Counted from the stretch's first letter, positions 36,258 to 44,708 are shown. The stretch is DNA of 64,000 nt from Marinobacterium litorale DSM 23545 (GCF_000428985.1 NZ_AUAZ01000011.1:62001-126000); one strand, 5' to 3'. Made by a program: numbers and translations. The notes: a model not told the origin generated them from the sequence alone.

Positions 36258-37592
36258 ATGGTTCCCCTTAAATCCCGCTCATTAATCGGAATGTTTGCAG
36301 CCGTGTTACTGCTGCTGAGCCTTCCCTTACAGGCTCAGAATGAGAACGTGAACATGGCCCAGGTTCGCACACTGGCATTTACTCAGGGGCTGAGCGAGCT
36401 GGATAAGCAGTGTGTGGCCTGTCACCAGGAGGAGCAACCCGGCATTGTTGCCGACTGGAAGGACAGTCGGCACAGTCATGTAGGCGTTGGTTGTAACGAC
36501 TGTCATGCGGTCAGCAAATCCCAGCCCGATGCTCAGTTGCATAATGAGGAGGGGCTTCAGGGTGTGTACATTACGCCGCTGGTCTCTCCCAACACCTGCG
36601 GGCGCTGTCATGCCGAGGAACAGGCCCAGTTCAATGAAAGCGGACACTTCCGCTCCTATCACCAGATCATTCCCAAGGACAGCCTGCATGCCTTGGTGAA
36701 ATTTCACGAAGGGCGCAACAACGAGGAGCTGGGTGGGGCTCCGGGTGAGACCGGCTGTATGCAGTGCCACGGTACCGAACTTGCTCTGAATGAAGATGGC
36801 ACCCCGGATCCAACCACATGGCCCAACTCCGGGATGGGTAACATCTATCCGGATGGCAGCACCGGCAACTGCGGGGCTTGTCATACACGCCATAAGTTTT
36901 CGTTGGAGGAGGCGCGTCAGCCGGCGGCCTGTGCCAGTTGCCACCTGGGCCCGGACCATCCCGATATAGAGGTGTACGAGAACAGCAAGCATGGCCAGAT
37001 CTACGCGACAGAAGGGCACAAATGGAGCTGGGATGAACCGGCTGGCGCTTGGGAACCGGGTGATTATCGTGCCCCGACCTGCGCCACCTGTCATATGAGT
37101 GGCGTCGGTGATCTGGCCAGTACCCACAACGTCAGTGAGCGCCTGTACTGGAACCTCTGGGCTCAGCGCTCGGAGATGCGAAACTCCACCGATGTGCTGA
37201 GTCCGCTCTTGGGTAATGGGCCTCAGGGGCGTGAGAAGATGAAACAGGTTTGCTCGGCTTGCCACAGCGAGAACCACACAGAGGGTTTCTTTGCCCAGGG
37301 CGATAAGGCGGTCAAGCTGTATAACGTCGAGTATTACGATCCTGCCAAGAAGATGCTGGACGACCTGGAATCCAAAGGGTTGTTGCTGGAGAATCCGTGG
37401 GCCGACGAGTTTCAGATTACCTTCTACCACCTCTGGCATCATGAAGGGCGTCGTGCGCGCCACGGTGCCTTGATGGCTGGCCCCGACTATGCCCATTGGC
37501 ACGGTTTCTTCGAACTGCAGCTGGATTACTATAAGCTGGAAGCGATCTATAAACAGCGGTTGGCCCGGGGTGAGATAGAACTGCGCGAGTGA
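36258..37592 (+). CDS. Octaheme c-type cytochrome, hydroxylamine oxidoreductase-like
   Basis: The 444-residue periplasmic protein has a signal peptide ending near QAQ (residues 25-27) and eight CxxCH motifs at C52, C79, C114, C167, C205, C225, C275 and C332. Eight hemes, similar spacing and a C-terminal region HHEGRRARHGALMAGPDYAHWHG fit the HAO family. A tyrosine, Y411, lies in the region where HAO cross-links Tyr to heme P460, but alignment is needed to say if it is equivalent. Paired with an NrfH-type cytochrome, it may work reductively on nitrite or hydroxylamine, as proposed for epsilonproteobacterial Hao. The ATG at 36258 has AAGGA seven bases upstream. Confidence 0.85.
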   Translation: MVPLKSRSLIGMFAAVLLLLSLPLQAQNENVNMAQVRTLAFTQGLSELDKQCVACHQEEQPGIVADWKDSRHSHVGVGCNDCHAVSKSQPDAQLHNEEGLQGVYITPLVSPNTCGRCHAEEQAQFNESGHFRSYHQIIPKDSLHALVKFHEGRNNEELGGAPGETGCMQCHGTELALNEDGTPDPTTWPNSGMGNIYPDGSTGNCGACHTRHKFSLEEARQPAACASCHLGPDHPDIEVYENSKHGQIYATEGHKWSWDEPAGAWEPGDYRAPTCATCHMSGVGDLASTHNVSERLYWNLWAQRSEMRNSTDVLSPLLGNGPQGREKMKQVCSACHSENHTEGFFAQGDKAVKLYNVEYYDPAKKMLDDLESKGLLLENPWADEFQITFYHLWHHEGRRARHGALMAGPDYAHWHGFFELQLDYYKLEAIYKQRLARGEIELRE

Positions 37593-37600
37593 ACTCTATT

Positions 37601-37623
37601 TAACGCAGCTCAGGACTGCGTTA
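37601..37623 (+). terminator. Hairpin after the octaheme cytochrome gene
   Basis: TAACGCAG pairs with CTGCGTTA around a seven-base loop, 9 bases past the stop. There is no T-run, so it may act by Rho-dependent or RNA-protective means. A second short palindrome GTACCTGGGGTAC follows at about 37638. Confidence 0.45.
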
Positions 37624-37768
37624 GAGCTGTTTGAGCCGTACCTGGGGTACGTCGGTTCGGCGTGCTCGACTTTCCGGCGGTTCCGGCGTGACAAGGGCGG
37701 TGAACTCCTACAGTATTAGCGGGGCATCAATAGGGGATGTGAAACGCAGGTGCTCAAGGAGACAACAG

Positions 37769-38149
37769 ATGAGTGAGCTCTACTCCGAAAATCCGGTCAT
37801 GTTCAAGAACAACCCGCTTGGGTTTATCCTTTCGATATTGCTGATTCCGGCTTTCGGCATCGGCATTATTATTCTGCTCTATTGGTATCTGCAGACCAAG
37901 GCGTCCAAGCTGTCGGTGACCGAACACGACATCCTTTATGAGAAAGGACTGCTTAGCAAAGAGCGCTCAGAGATCGGCATCACCAGTGTGCGAACGGTGA
38001 CCGTGAAACAGTCTTTTTTTAATCGTATTTTCGGTGTGGGGTCGGTGGAAATCTTTACCGCAGGTGATGATCCGGAGATCAACGTGAAGGGGCTGCCGGA
38101 CCCGAACAGGGTGCGCGAGCTGATCAAGGCGCGTCAGAACGGCGGGTAG
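37769..38149 (+). CDS. PH-domain (bPH2/YdbT-like) membrane protein
   Basis: A 126-residue protein from the ATG at 37769, preceded by AAGGAGACAACAG; upstream in-frame codons lack a ribosome site. One or two membrane helices (residues 16-40, LGFILSILLIPAFGIGIIILLYWYLQ) are followed by SVTEHDILYEKGLLSKERSEIGITSVRTVTVKQSFFNRIFGVGSVEIFTAGDD, the bacterial PH domain (DUF304). It belongs to a small stress-related membrane protein group of unknown function. It precedes a three-helix protein by 5 bases. Confidence 0.8.
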   Translation: MSELYSENPVMFKNNPLGFILSILLIPAFGIGIIILLYWYLQTKASKLSVTEHDILYEKGLLSKERSEIGITSVRTVTVKQSFFNRIFGVGSVEIFTAGDDPEINVKGLPDPNRVRELIKARQNGG

Positions 38150-38154
38150 GCGAA

Positions 38155-38469
38155 ATGGTTGGCGAATCCGATAACAAGGACAAGAACGAATCCCGCAAGA
38201 TTGCGATCGTCCTGATCTCGCTGGCGCTTCTGCTGGGCGTGGCGATCATGCTGATGCTGCCCGCGCTGTCGGAGGTCGTCGCCGTGCATTTCGCACCGGG
38301 GTTGGGGTTGAAAACAGCGGCTGTGATCTCCTTTTTCGTTACCGTTGCTACTCTGCTGGTGTTTGCATTTGCCTCGGGTGACGGTTTGCTGGGGGAGATT
38401 CAGTTTATCCTCATGGGCTTCTTCGGTTTTTTCCTTGTTTTCTGGCTGATGATCGCCTGGATTTTTTAG
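38155..38469 (+). CDS. Small membrane protein with three helices, function unknown
   Basis: The 104-residue protein is not recognised. A charged N-terminus (ESDNKDKNESRK) is followed by three hydrophobic stretches: about 16-38, 53-72 and 82-104. Its ATG is five bases after the stop of the bPH2 gene, so they probably form a two-gene operon. A short GC hairpin lies downstream. Confidence 0.7.
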   Translation: MVGESDNKDKNESRKIAIVLISLALLLGVAIMLMLPALSEVVAVHFAPGLGLKTAAVISFFVTVATLLVFAFASGDGLLGEIQFILMGFFGFFLVFWLMIAWIF

Positions 38470-38502
38470 GCGGGTCGTCTTGATTCATCGATGGGTATGA
38501 GT

Positions 38503-38520
38503 CGGGGCCCGAAGGCCCCG
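38503..38520. terminator. GC-rich hairpin between convergent genes
   Basis: CGGGGCC (38503-38509) pairs with GGCCCCG (38514-38520) around a cgaa tetraloop. It lies 34 bases after the membrane protein stop and 16 bases before the end of the convergent EF-hand gene. No long T-run is present. Confidence 0.5.
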
Positions 38521-38535
38521 CTCCAGTGGTGACGC

Positions 38536-39651
38536 CTAAACAACCATATCGATCTGCTGAACAGTGCCCACGCCACCATTTTCCGTGAAGTAAACACCGC
38601 TGTTTTTGACTCTGCCGTTGTGTTGATTACCCTCGCCCTTGATATCGAACGGGGTTTCGCTGGATCCTAAATAGATCGCGCCGATATCCTGGGATGCAAG
38701 CGTCTCCAGCGAGTCATTATCTGGGGTTTTGTTCCAGACCATCAGTTGCTCAAAGATTGAGTCGGCTTCGTCGATGTAGCCGTTACCATCCTCATCGTAT
38801 TCCGCCAGCTCTGCAAAACCGTTGCCGGTCAGTGCGCCAAAGAGCTCCGATCCATCGTTAATGATGCCGTCGTTATTCTTATCGAGGGCCAGCATGCCGC
38901 TGTTGCCGGTAAGGTAGCTGATCAGCTCGGTATTTCCGTCGGCGTCCAGGTCAAACTCAAACTTTTCGTTGGTCAGGTCCGCGTGGTTACCCGCGTAGTT
39001 AAGAATCAGGGGGTCGGTGAAGACGACCTCCTGTGTCATTTCGACCTCCCGGGTTTCTGAGTAACTGCGTTCCATGGTCAGGTTAAGATCAAACTCGATC
39101 GTCTTGCCGTCGGCGGTTGAAACCGAACCGCAGCTACTGAAACTTGTGCACTCATACTCTTCGATGGTTTCTGTCGCACGAAAACTCATCTGCAGGGATT
39201 TTGGGCGTAATGCGATGACCTCTCCGGCGTCCGAGGCGGTTGTCTCTGCAGCTGGCTGATCCGGGAGTTCGATATCATCGATACGCGTTAGTGCTTTGTT
39301 TTGAGGATTAAGTGCATGCAGCAGGCTGTACCACATCAGAGCCCGGATTTTCTCTTGCTCTGTTTTGTCGCTATCGCCCTCATTTTCAACGGGCTGGAAA
39401 CGGGCACCGTCTGGGGTCGCTAAAAGCGCGGAGCTGAAGTTCATCGATTGGGTGCTGGATTGGCTAAGGCTGAAGCCGAACATCTGAGCACCCCTTAACG
39501 CCTCAGATTCGGGGCTGCTTGCCAGCAGCTCCTGTAGTCGAAGACCAAAGCCGTTATTCGCTGACTCTGCGTCCAGTAAGCGGGATGTTGTTCTGAGTTC
39601 GTTTTTCTCATGTTCCGAGCTCATATGAATACTACTGGTCTGAATAATCAT
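38536..39651 (-). CDS. Calcium-binding EF-hand-like repeat protein, function unknown
   Basis: A 371-residue protein from the ATG at 39651 (GGAG eight bases upstream); a longer frame to 39711 is less likely. The N-terminal half is a low-complexity, Ser/Glu-rich region with a pair of cysteines (ECTSFSSC). The C-terminal half has three acidic loops of the EF-hand or dockerin kind: DLDADGNTE, DKNNDGIINDGSELFG and DEDGNGYIDEAD. The DG-rich NDGSELFGALTGNGF block recurs in secreted calcium-binding proteins of marine bacteria. No clear signal peptide is visible, so secretion, if any, would be by type I or a similar route. Confidence 0.7.
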   Translation of the reverse strand: MIIQTSSIHMSSEHEKNELRTTSRLLDAESANNGFGLRLQELLASSPESEALRGAQMFGFSLSQSSTQSMNFSSALLATPDGARFQPVENEGDSDKTEQEKIRALMWYSLLHALNPQNKALTRIDDIELPDQPAAETTASDAGEVIALRPKSLQMSFRATETIEEYECTSFSSCGSVSTADGKTIEFDLNLTMERSYSETREVEMTQEVVFTDPLILNYAGNHADLTNEKFEFDLDADGNTELISYLTGNSGMLALDKNNDGIINDGSELFGALTGNGFAELAEYDEDGNGYIDEADSIFEQLMVWNKTPDNDSLETLASQDIGAIYLGSSETPFDIKGEGNQHNGRVKNSGVYFTENGGVGTVQQIDMVV

Positions 39652-40227
39652 TCTGTTTCTCCAGTTTTTAGGCAACATGCAACCCTGCCGCTCTTTTACA
39701 AAGCTCAGCATTTGCTGATGTCAGGGCGTAACAAACCCGCTCGTGCAGTGTGCAAAGCTCGAAAATGCGGGTATGCGTTGAATGAGGAAAAGTGCTGCCG
39801 CCATTACGACGTGTTGCGGCCACAGTTCACCCTACCGGATTTCGATCCAGTAACAGGTTTCACCTCATTCGATGACAGTTGGTTTGGTTAGTCAGTGTTA
39901 AATGATTCTTTCCGGATGAGCGTTTCCCCCTGTGCAACTCTCTGAAACCCTTGTGTTTATTGGCCAATAGCCCAGCCGCAGCAGCAATGGGTGAGCCGTC
40001 AGACTGTTCATTTCAGCGATAACCTGACTCGGGTTCAGTAGAGAACTGTGAATTGAGTAAGAGAGAAATCAGCAAGAAACGGACCGGAACAGGATCCAGT
40101 CCAGGCCATCAGAAGAATTAGGGAGTTTCTTTATGAGGTCAGACCGAGGAGGGAGTACACGTGATGAGAGCCTGCAGTTAAGACTGGCAGGCTCTGTTTG
40201 GCTTGGGCGAGGATTGGGGCGCGGAAG
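39652..40227. other. 576-base intergenic region
   Basis: This stretch separates the EF-hand gene (starts at its left edge, minus strand) from the end of the PAS chemoreceptor gene. It should hold the EF-hand gene promoter. A 93-codon open frame (39610-39891) lacks a ribosome site and overlaps the EF-hand start, so it is not called. A 9-bp hairpin is at 40167-40195. Nothing else recognisable was seen. Confidence 0.5.
40167..40195. terminator. Hairpin downstream of the PAS chemoreceptor gene
   Basis: AGAGCCTGC pairs with GCAGGCTCT around an 11-base loop. It is placed as a terminator for the minus-strand receptor gene 33 bases away, but its T-run is poor (GTTT on the plus side). Confidence 0.45.
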
Positions 40228-41214
40228 CTATTCCACCTGCTGCCGGAATTGATTGAGCATATCTTGAATTCTTTGCGTGGCGTCGCGGGTTCGTCCGGCC
40301 AGCAGCTTGACCTCATCGGCTACCACGGAAAATCCACGCCCGGTTTCACCTGCCCGTGCCGCTTCGATAGCCGCATTGAGTGCCAGCAGGTTGGTTTGAT
40401 CCGCGATAGCGCGAATAACATCAACGACACCCGATATCTGTTCGTATGTGTTTTGCATCACCCCCAATTCACGCTGGTGAAGCTCTTCCGCACGCTTTTC
40501 ATCGCTGATATCACGGGTCGCCCCCACGACACGGCACAGTTTTCCTTCTTCGTCGCGCAGCCCGAGGCCACGTTCACGAAACCATATATAGCCCTTGGTT
40601 TTGTGTTTCATGCGGTATTCGACGACGTAATCGGCATTTGGGTCGGTGCTGGCCACAAATTTCTCAAACTCTTCGAAGACCTGTTTGCAGTCGTCGGGAT
40701 GGGTAACCCGTTCAAACGCATCCCAGCCATCGGTAAACTCCTGAGCGGTATAGCCGATCAGATCCCGAAACTCTTTAGACCAGCGCAGTATGTTGTCCGG
40801 GTGATCCGGGTCGCCATCCACCACCAGATAGTCCCAGCTGCCCTCGACCATCGCGCCCTTGATCAAGTCCCAGACCTGTTGCTCCTGGCGGAACACTTTA
40901 AGATCGGTCTCGCGGGCCTCAAGTTCTGCGCGCGTACTTTCTAACTCCAGGCGATAGCGTTCACGCTGGTCCGCTAGGTCCCGGAGTTCAGCTTTAAGCT
41001 CATCGAGTTGGTTTTCCAGTTGCTGTTTTTCACGCAGGGGCTCACCTGCCCGGCCCTTTAAGTCCGTCCAGCCGTGATGAAGCCTTTCAAGTGCCTTGCC
41101 AAGGACGGGGTAAGCGTCTGCGCCCTGCGACTGCGGGGGCCGTCCTTCCATGATCTGGTTGATGCCGTCGGCGATATGTGTCGCCATTTCCTGAAGTCGT
41201 TTTCCGGCAAACAT
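40228..41214 (-). CDS. Short cytosolic PAS-domain methyl-accepting chemotaxis protein
   Basis: A 328-residue protein from the ATG at 41214; a TTG at 41229 is also in frame. A predicted coiled coil (60-112) is followed by a PAS/PAC domain (113-245, [23 protein letters not shown] ... [13 protein letters not shown]). The chemoreceptor signalling tip [33 protein letters not shown] follows directly (268-302), with only 26 residues after it. Most MCP coiled-coil bundle, methylation helices and any transmembrane segments are absent. It could dock with other receptors or signal to a CheA without the usual long hairpin. Confidence 0.88.
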   Translation of the reverse strand: MFAGKRLQEMATHIADGINQIMEGRPPQSQGADAYPVLGKALERLHHGWTDLKGRAGEPLREKQQLENQLDELKAELRDLADQRERYRLELESTRAELEARETDLKVFRQEQQVWDLIKGAMVEGSWDYLVVDGDPDHPDNILRWSKEFRDLIGYTAQEFTDGWDAFERVTHPDDCKQVFEEFEKFVASTDPNADYVVEYRMKHKTKGYIWFRERGLGLRDEEGKLCRVVGATRDISDEKRAEELHQRELGVMQNTYEQISGVVDVIRAIADQTNLLALNAAIEAARAGETGRGFSVVADEVKLLAGRTRDATQRIQDMLNQFRQQVE

Positions 41215-41524
41215 CTCCCTCTCCCACAATGAAATGATGGTTTGTCAGCACACGCCGCACTACAGGAAAGACAGATTGGCCCGGGTGTGCGATGAGCAGG
41301 GCCGCTTTCCGTGCAGGGGTATGGACGGCTATACGCGTTGCTGGAGTTTCACGTTCGGTAAAGCCAGGTCGCACTTTTTATAGCTTCAAGTCGTGGCCAA
41401 ATGCATGGATTTATAGTTGGCTTGGCCAAGCCTGTACTGCTGACGCTGATAATAAACATCGAGGGACGGTTTAAAGATGCCTCTATTGCTCAATTTTGTA
41501 AAGTGAATCAGTAGGATAGATGCA
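41215..41524. other. 310-base intergenic region between MCP-like and MocR genes
   Basis: No gene is seen. It holds the perfect 14-base palindrome GGCTTGGCCAAGCC (41419-41432), which could be an operator or a binding site. It also contains the upstream region of the PAS receptor gene and the 3' side of the MocR gene. Confidence 0.4.
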
Positions 41525-42874
41525 TTATTGGGCACCCAGGCCGTACACATCGGCTTCCACCTGATCCCTTATGACAATCAGCGCGTCTGATAATTGGCTC
41601 ATTTTCACCGAGCCCAAGGCTATGCGGAGCGCTTGAGGAGTATGGCTTGTGGTGGCAAACGGTTGGGCGGTGGAGACTGAAATACCGCCGTCCAGGAGGT
41701 TGGCTGTGATGCGGTCGGCTCGCGCGTCCGGAGGGAGAGGCAGCCAGAGGAAATAGGCGTTGGGGTGGTGAATAAAATGGAAATCCTGAAACACCTTCTT
41801 GGCGATCTCCTGTCTGGCACGGGCATCCGCTCTTTTCGCCTCTTCCAGTCTGGATACGGTACCGTCTTGCACCCACCGGGCGACCAATGCGGTCATCAGA
41901 GCGGGCGTATTCCAGGTCGTAGCGCGAATGGCTCGCTCCAACTTCCCGATCCAGCATGTAGGCGCGGTTAAAAATCCCACCCTTAGTCCGGTGGCGATAC
42001 TCTTCGAAAACCCGGATATGTACAGGGTGCGCTCAGGTGCTATAGAGGCCAGCGGTGGGGGCGCTGACGCCGCGTGAAACGCGTAGGCAGCGTCTTCAAT
42101 CAGGATCAGGTGGTAGGAGCGTGCGATTGAAACCAGCATCTCTCTGTCGGACTGGCTTAATACCCAGCCCAGCGGATTGTGCAGCGTCGGCATCGTGTAA
42201 ACGGCTTTTACGCGTCGGGTGCGACAAAGCTGCATCAATGCATTCAAATCCGGGCCGGTTTCATTTGATGAGAAAGGCACAAGCTCCAGCCCATTCGCCT
42301 GCGCCACTGTTTTAAAGCCTGGATAGATCAATTCATCCACGGCGACAACATCGCCCGGCTCCAGCAGGGTCATGCAGGCCAGGGCCAAGCCGTGTTGTGC
42401 GCCACTGGTTACAAGCAGCTGATGGGCATCTACCCTGAGCCCCCTGCGACTCAGGTGCCGGGCAAAAATCTGCCGTTCATGGAGGCGACCTACATGGGGC
42501 TGATAATGCAGGACCGACTCCAGATCACCGGAGTAGGCCAGTTGTTTTAAGGCCTCCCTCAAGTCGTCGGTTTGTCCGTCCAGAAGGGGGGAGTTGAAGT
42601 TGAGATCGAGCGTGTCGCTGGGAACTGCCTGTTGATCCATGCCGTGGCCTGGCGGTAAGCGGGTTTCTTTGACAAAGGTCCCTCGGCCTTTTTCACCGCT
42701 GACCAGTCCCATTTTGGCCAGCTCGGCATAAACCCGGGTGGCGGTAACCAGTGCAATTTTCTCTTGGCTTGCGAAAGCCCTGTGAGTCGGTAGCTGTGTG
42801 CCCGGGGGAAACTTGCCCGACCGTATATCCAGAGCACACCGGTCAACCAGTTGTTTGTAACGGGAGGGTCGCAT
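41525..42874 (-). CDS. MocR-type regulator (GntR HTH plus aminotransferase domain)
   Basis: A 449-residue fusion. The N-terminal GntR winged helix (residues 1-70, YKQLVDRCALDIRSGKFPPGTQLPTHRAFA) is joined to a fold-type I aminotransferase domain, with a PLP pocket around LILIEDAAYAFH and the lysine in YISGFSKSIATGLRVGF. MocR regulators sense PLP, GABA or similar ligands through the aminotransferase domain. It is divergent from the DJ-1/PfpI gene, with a candidate operator between them, and is probably its regulator. Confidence 0.9.
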   Translation of the reverse strand: MRPSRYKQLVDRCALDIRSGKFPPGTQLPTHRAFASQEKIALVTATRVYAELAKMGLVSGEKGRGTFVKETRLPPGHGMDQQAVPSDTLDLNFNSPLLDGQTDDLREALKQLAYSGDLESVLHYQPHVGRLHERQIFARHLSRRGLRVDAHQLLVTSGAQHGLALACMTLLEPGDVVAVDELIYPGFKTVAQANGLELVPFSSNETGPDLNALMQLCRTRRVKAVYTMPTLHNPLGWVLSQSDREMLVSIARSYHLILIEDAAYAFHAASAPPPLASIAPERTLYISGFSKSIATGLRVGFLTAPTCWIGKLERAIRATTWNTPALMTALVARWVQDGTVSRLEEAKRADARARQEIAKKVFQDFHFIHHPNAYFLWLPLPPDARADRITANLLDGGISVSTAQPFATTSHTPQALRIALGSVKMSQLSDALIVIRDQVEADVYGLGAQ

Positions 42875-42887
42875 GAGGGATTGTATC

Positions 42888-42911
42888 CATTACAATAATT
42901 TTAATGTAATG
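42888..42911. promoter_or_regulatory. Candidate MocR operator between the divergent genes
   Basis: CATTAC and GTAATG are inverted repeats separated by 12 AT-rich bases in the 83-base gap between the MocR gene and the DJ-1/PfpI gene. It is placed to control both promoters. Confidence 0.55.
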
Positions 42912-42957
42912 ATTTTAGGCTTTAGGCTGCACTCTGACTATCTATTGAGAGACAGAG

Positions 42958-43566
42958 GTGGCTATGCAGATCGCTATCGTTACATTTGATGGCTTCAACG
43001 AGCTCGATTCCCTGATTGCGTTGGGTGTCTTGAACCGGATCAAACTGCCGGGATGGCGGGTGTTGATCGCGAGCCCTGATGAGTTTGTAACGTCGATGAA
43101 TGGGGTGGTAATGAAATCCCATCTATCGCTTGAGTCAGCTTCCAGTGCAGATGCCGTGCTGATTGGGAGCGGCAGTAAAACGAGAGAGATCGCCAAGGAC
43201 GGGAGGCTGCTGGAAAGGCTTTCATTGGATCCTTCCCGGCAATTAATCGGCGCCCAGTGTTCGGGTTCGCTGATACTCTCGCGTCTCGGGTTGCTTGAGG
43301 GGGTGCCCGCGTGTACCGATGTAACCACGCGCCCCTGGGTAGAACAACAAGGGATCCGTGTGCTCGATCAGGCCTTCTTTGCGCAGGGTAATATTGCCAC
43401 GGCTGGTGGCTGCCTGGCATCAACCTATATGGCTGCCTGGCTTATCGGGCGTCTGGTTAACCGGCAGGCGGCTGAAGAGGCGATTGACTATGTTGCTCCC
43501 GTTGGTGAAAAAACCGTATATGTGGAACAAGTGATGAAAAATGTCGCGATGTCTCTGCGCGGATAA
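42958..43566 (+). CDS. DJ-1/PfpI-family protein
   Basis: A 202-residue class I glutamine amidotransferase-like protein. QIAIVTFDGFNELDSLIALGVL opens the flavodoxin-like fold. The nucleophile-elbow Cys is in LIGAQCSGSLILSRLGLLEG, and TDVTTRPWVEQQGI follows. DJ-1/PfpI members include isonitrile hydratases, amidases and chaperone-like glyoxalases. The divergent MocR regulator suggests a metabolic role tied to an amino or imine compound, but the substrate is unknown. An ORF overlaps its stop at 43566 (see findings). Confidence 0.88.
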   Translation: MAMQIAIVTFDGFNELDSLIALGVLNRIKLPGWRVLIASPDEFVTSMNGVVMKSHLSLESASSADAVLIGSGSKTREIAKDGRLLERLSLDPSRQLIGAQCSGSLILSRLGLLEGVPACTDVTTRPWVEQQGIRVLDQAFFAQGNIATAGGCLASTYMAAWLIGRLVNRQAAEEAIDYVAPVGEKTVYVEQVMKNVAMSLRG

Positions 43567-43643
43567 TGACTGAACGCAACGCAACGCAACCAGCGATGCG
43601 CAATCTGGTTGAGGATATCAGGCAGGCGATGCCGTTCGACATG

Positions 43644-43667
43644 CCGGAAGCCCCTTCAGGCTTCCGG
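43644..43667. terminator. Perfect hairpin around the racemase-family stop codon
   Basis: CCGGAAGCC and GGCTTCCGG form a 9-bp perfect stem with a six-base loop that includes the minus-strand TGA stop at 43656-43658. It has no T-run. It may terminate or protect either convergent transcript. Confidence 0.6.
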
Positions 43668-44708
43668 CTCCGGGTGTTGTGTGGACAGGATGTGGCGAAG
43701 GCTGGCGCAGGTGACCATCGGGTCATCACAGTTGACGACTATATCGGAACGGGCAATTACGTAGCCTTTACCGGTGATGTTGTTTTTGACGACCTGATAT
43801 TCGCCTTCCTGCTCTACAGCGCTGAGCTGGCCGATAAAGCCGGTTTCGCGCAGTGAGATAGTTTCCAGCCGGTCACCGGGCTTGATGCTGTTTTCGTAGT
43901 TCATCAGCGCCAGACGGGCCGATGTGCCTGTGCCGGTGGTGCTGCGGCAGATTACCCCGGGGTGCACGTAGGTGGCCGAGCGGGACCGGAAGTAGCCCTC
44001 TGCCACATGCTCAACCGGACCCATGAAATGCAGGAAGGGCAGGGGGCCCACATCACCCAGCGTGTAGTGGGAAAAACCACGTTCGGCCGTGATCGCCTCG
44101 ACAATGGCATGGGCGGTTTGGGCCAGCGTGCGCTCCTCGTCCAGGGTCAGATCGAATCCCAGCGCTTTGGCATCCACCAGTGCATAAAAGCCACCGCTGT
44201 AGGCCACGCTGTAGGTAACCTCGCCCAGGGAGGGGACATCGATGGTTGCCCTGTAAGTGTGGATATAGCTGGGCAGACCCTCGCAGGTGATCGCCTCTAC
44301 AACGCCGTCACGTACCGTCGCTTCAATTTGAACAAGGCCGGCGGGTGATTCCAGCATAAACTGCTGCTTGCCCTCCTGCTTGGGGACAATGCCCGTCTCC
44401 AGTACGGCGGTGGCGGTGCAGATGGTGTTGGAACCGGAGTAGATCGGATAACCCATTACCTCCATGATGATGTAGCCAGCGGCGGCACGCGGGTCTGTCG
44501 GTGGGACCAGCAGGTCCACTGACATCTCGGGTATACCGTAGGGTTCCTCAAGCAATAACCGGCGCAGGCCGTCGGCGTCATCTCTTAGATACTCCATCTG
44601 TGCCCGCACGCTGTTACCGGGCAGCGGCATAATCCCGCCGGTCACGATCCGGCTGACATCACCCCCGGCATGGGTATCCATTAGCTGAATCGTCAGTTCC
44701 TGTTTCAT
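43656..44708 (-). CDS. Proline racemase-family protein with Ser/Thr in place of both catalytic Cys
   Basis: A 350-residue protein of the proline racemase/hydroxyproline epimerase/trans-3-hydroxyproline dehydratase superfamily. DTHAGGDVSRIVTGGI opens the domain. The first catalytic motif, normally MCGHGTI, reads YSGSNTI, so the Cys position is S91. The second, normally DRSPCGTGTSA, reads CRSTTGTGTSA, so it is T258. The usual His after Gly is Ser and the Asp before RSP is Cys. Ser/Thr at these two positions is uncommon and suggests a dehydratase or a new reaction. Its ATG overlaps the stop of the upstream MDR gene. Confidence 0.85.
   Translation of the reverse strand: MKQELTIQLMDTHAGGDVSRIVTGGIMPLPGNSVRAQMEYLRDDADGLRRLLLEEPYGIPEMSVDLLVPPTDPRAAAGYIIMEVMGYPIYSGSNTICTATAVLETGIVPKQEGKQQFMLESPAGLVQIEATVRDGVVEAITCEGLPSYIHTYRATIDVPSLGEVTYSVAYSGGFYALVDAKALGFDLTLDEERTLAQTAHAIVEAITAERGFSHYTLGDVGPLPFLHFMGPVEHVAEGYFRSRSATYVHPGVICRSTTGTGTSARLALMNYENSIKPGDRLETISLRETGFIGQLSAVEQEGEYQVVKNNITGKGYVIARSDIVVNCDDPMVTCASLRHILSTQHPEPEA

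Noticed and set aside
36327-37502. 391-residue minus-strand open frame
   Set aside because: It is the antisense of the octaheme cytochrome, whose eight CxxCH motifs prove the plus-strand gene.
39610-39891. 93-codon plus-strand frame in the 39.7-40.2 kb gap
   Set aside because: Its start is inside the EF-hand gene region, there is no ribosome site, and no family is visible.
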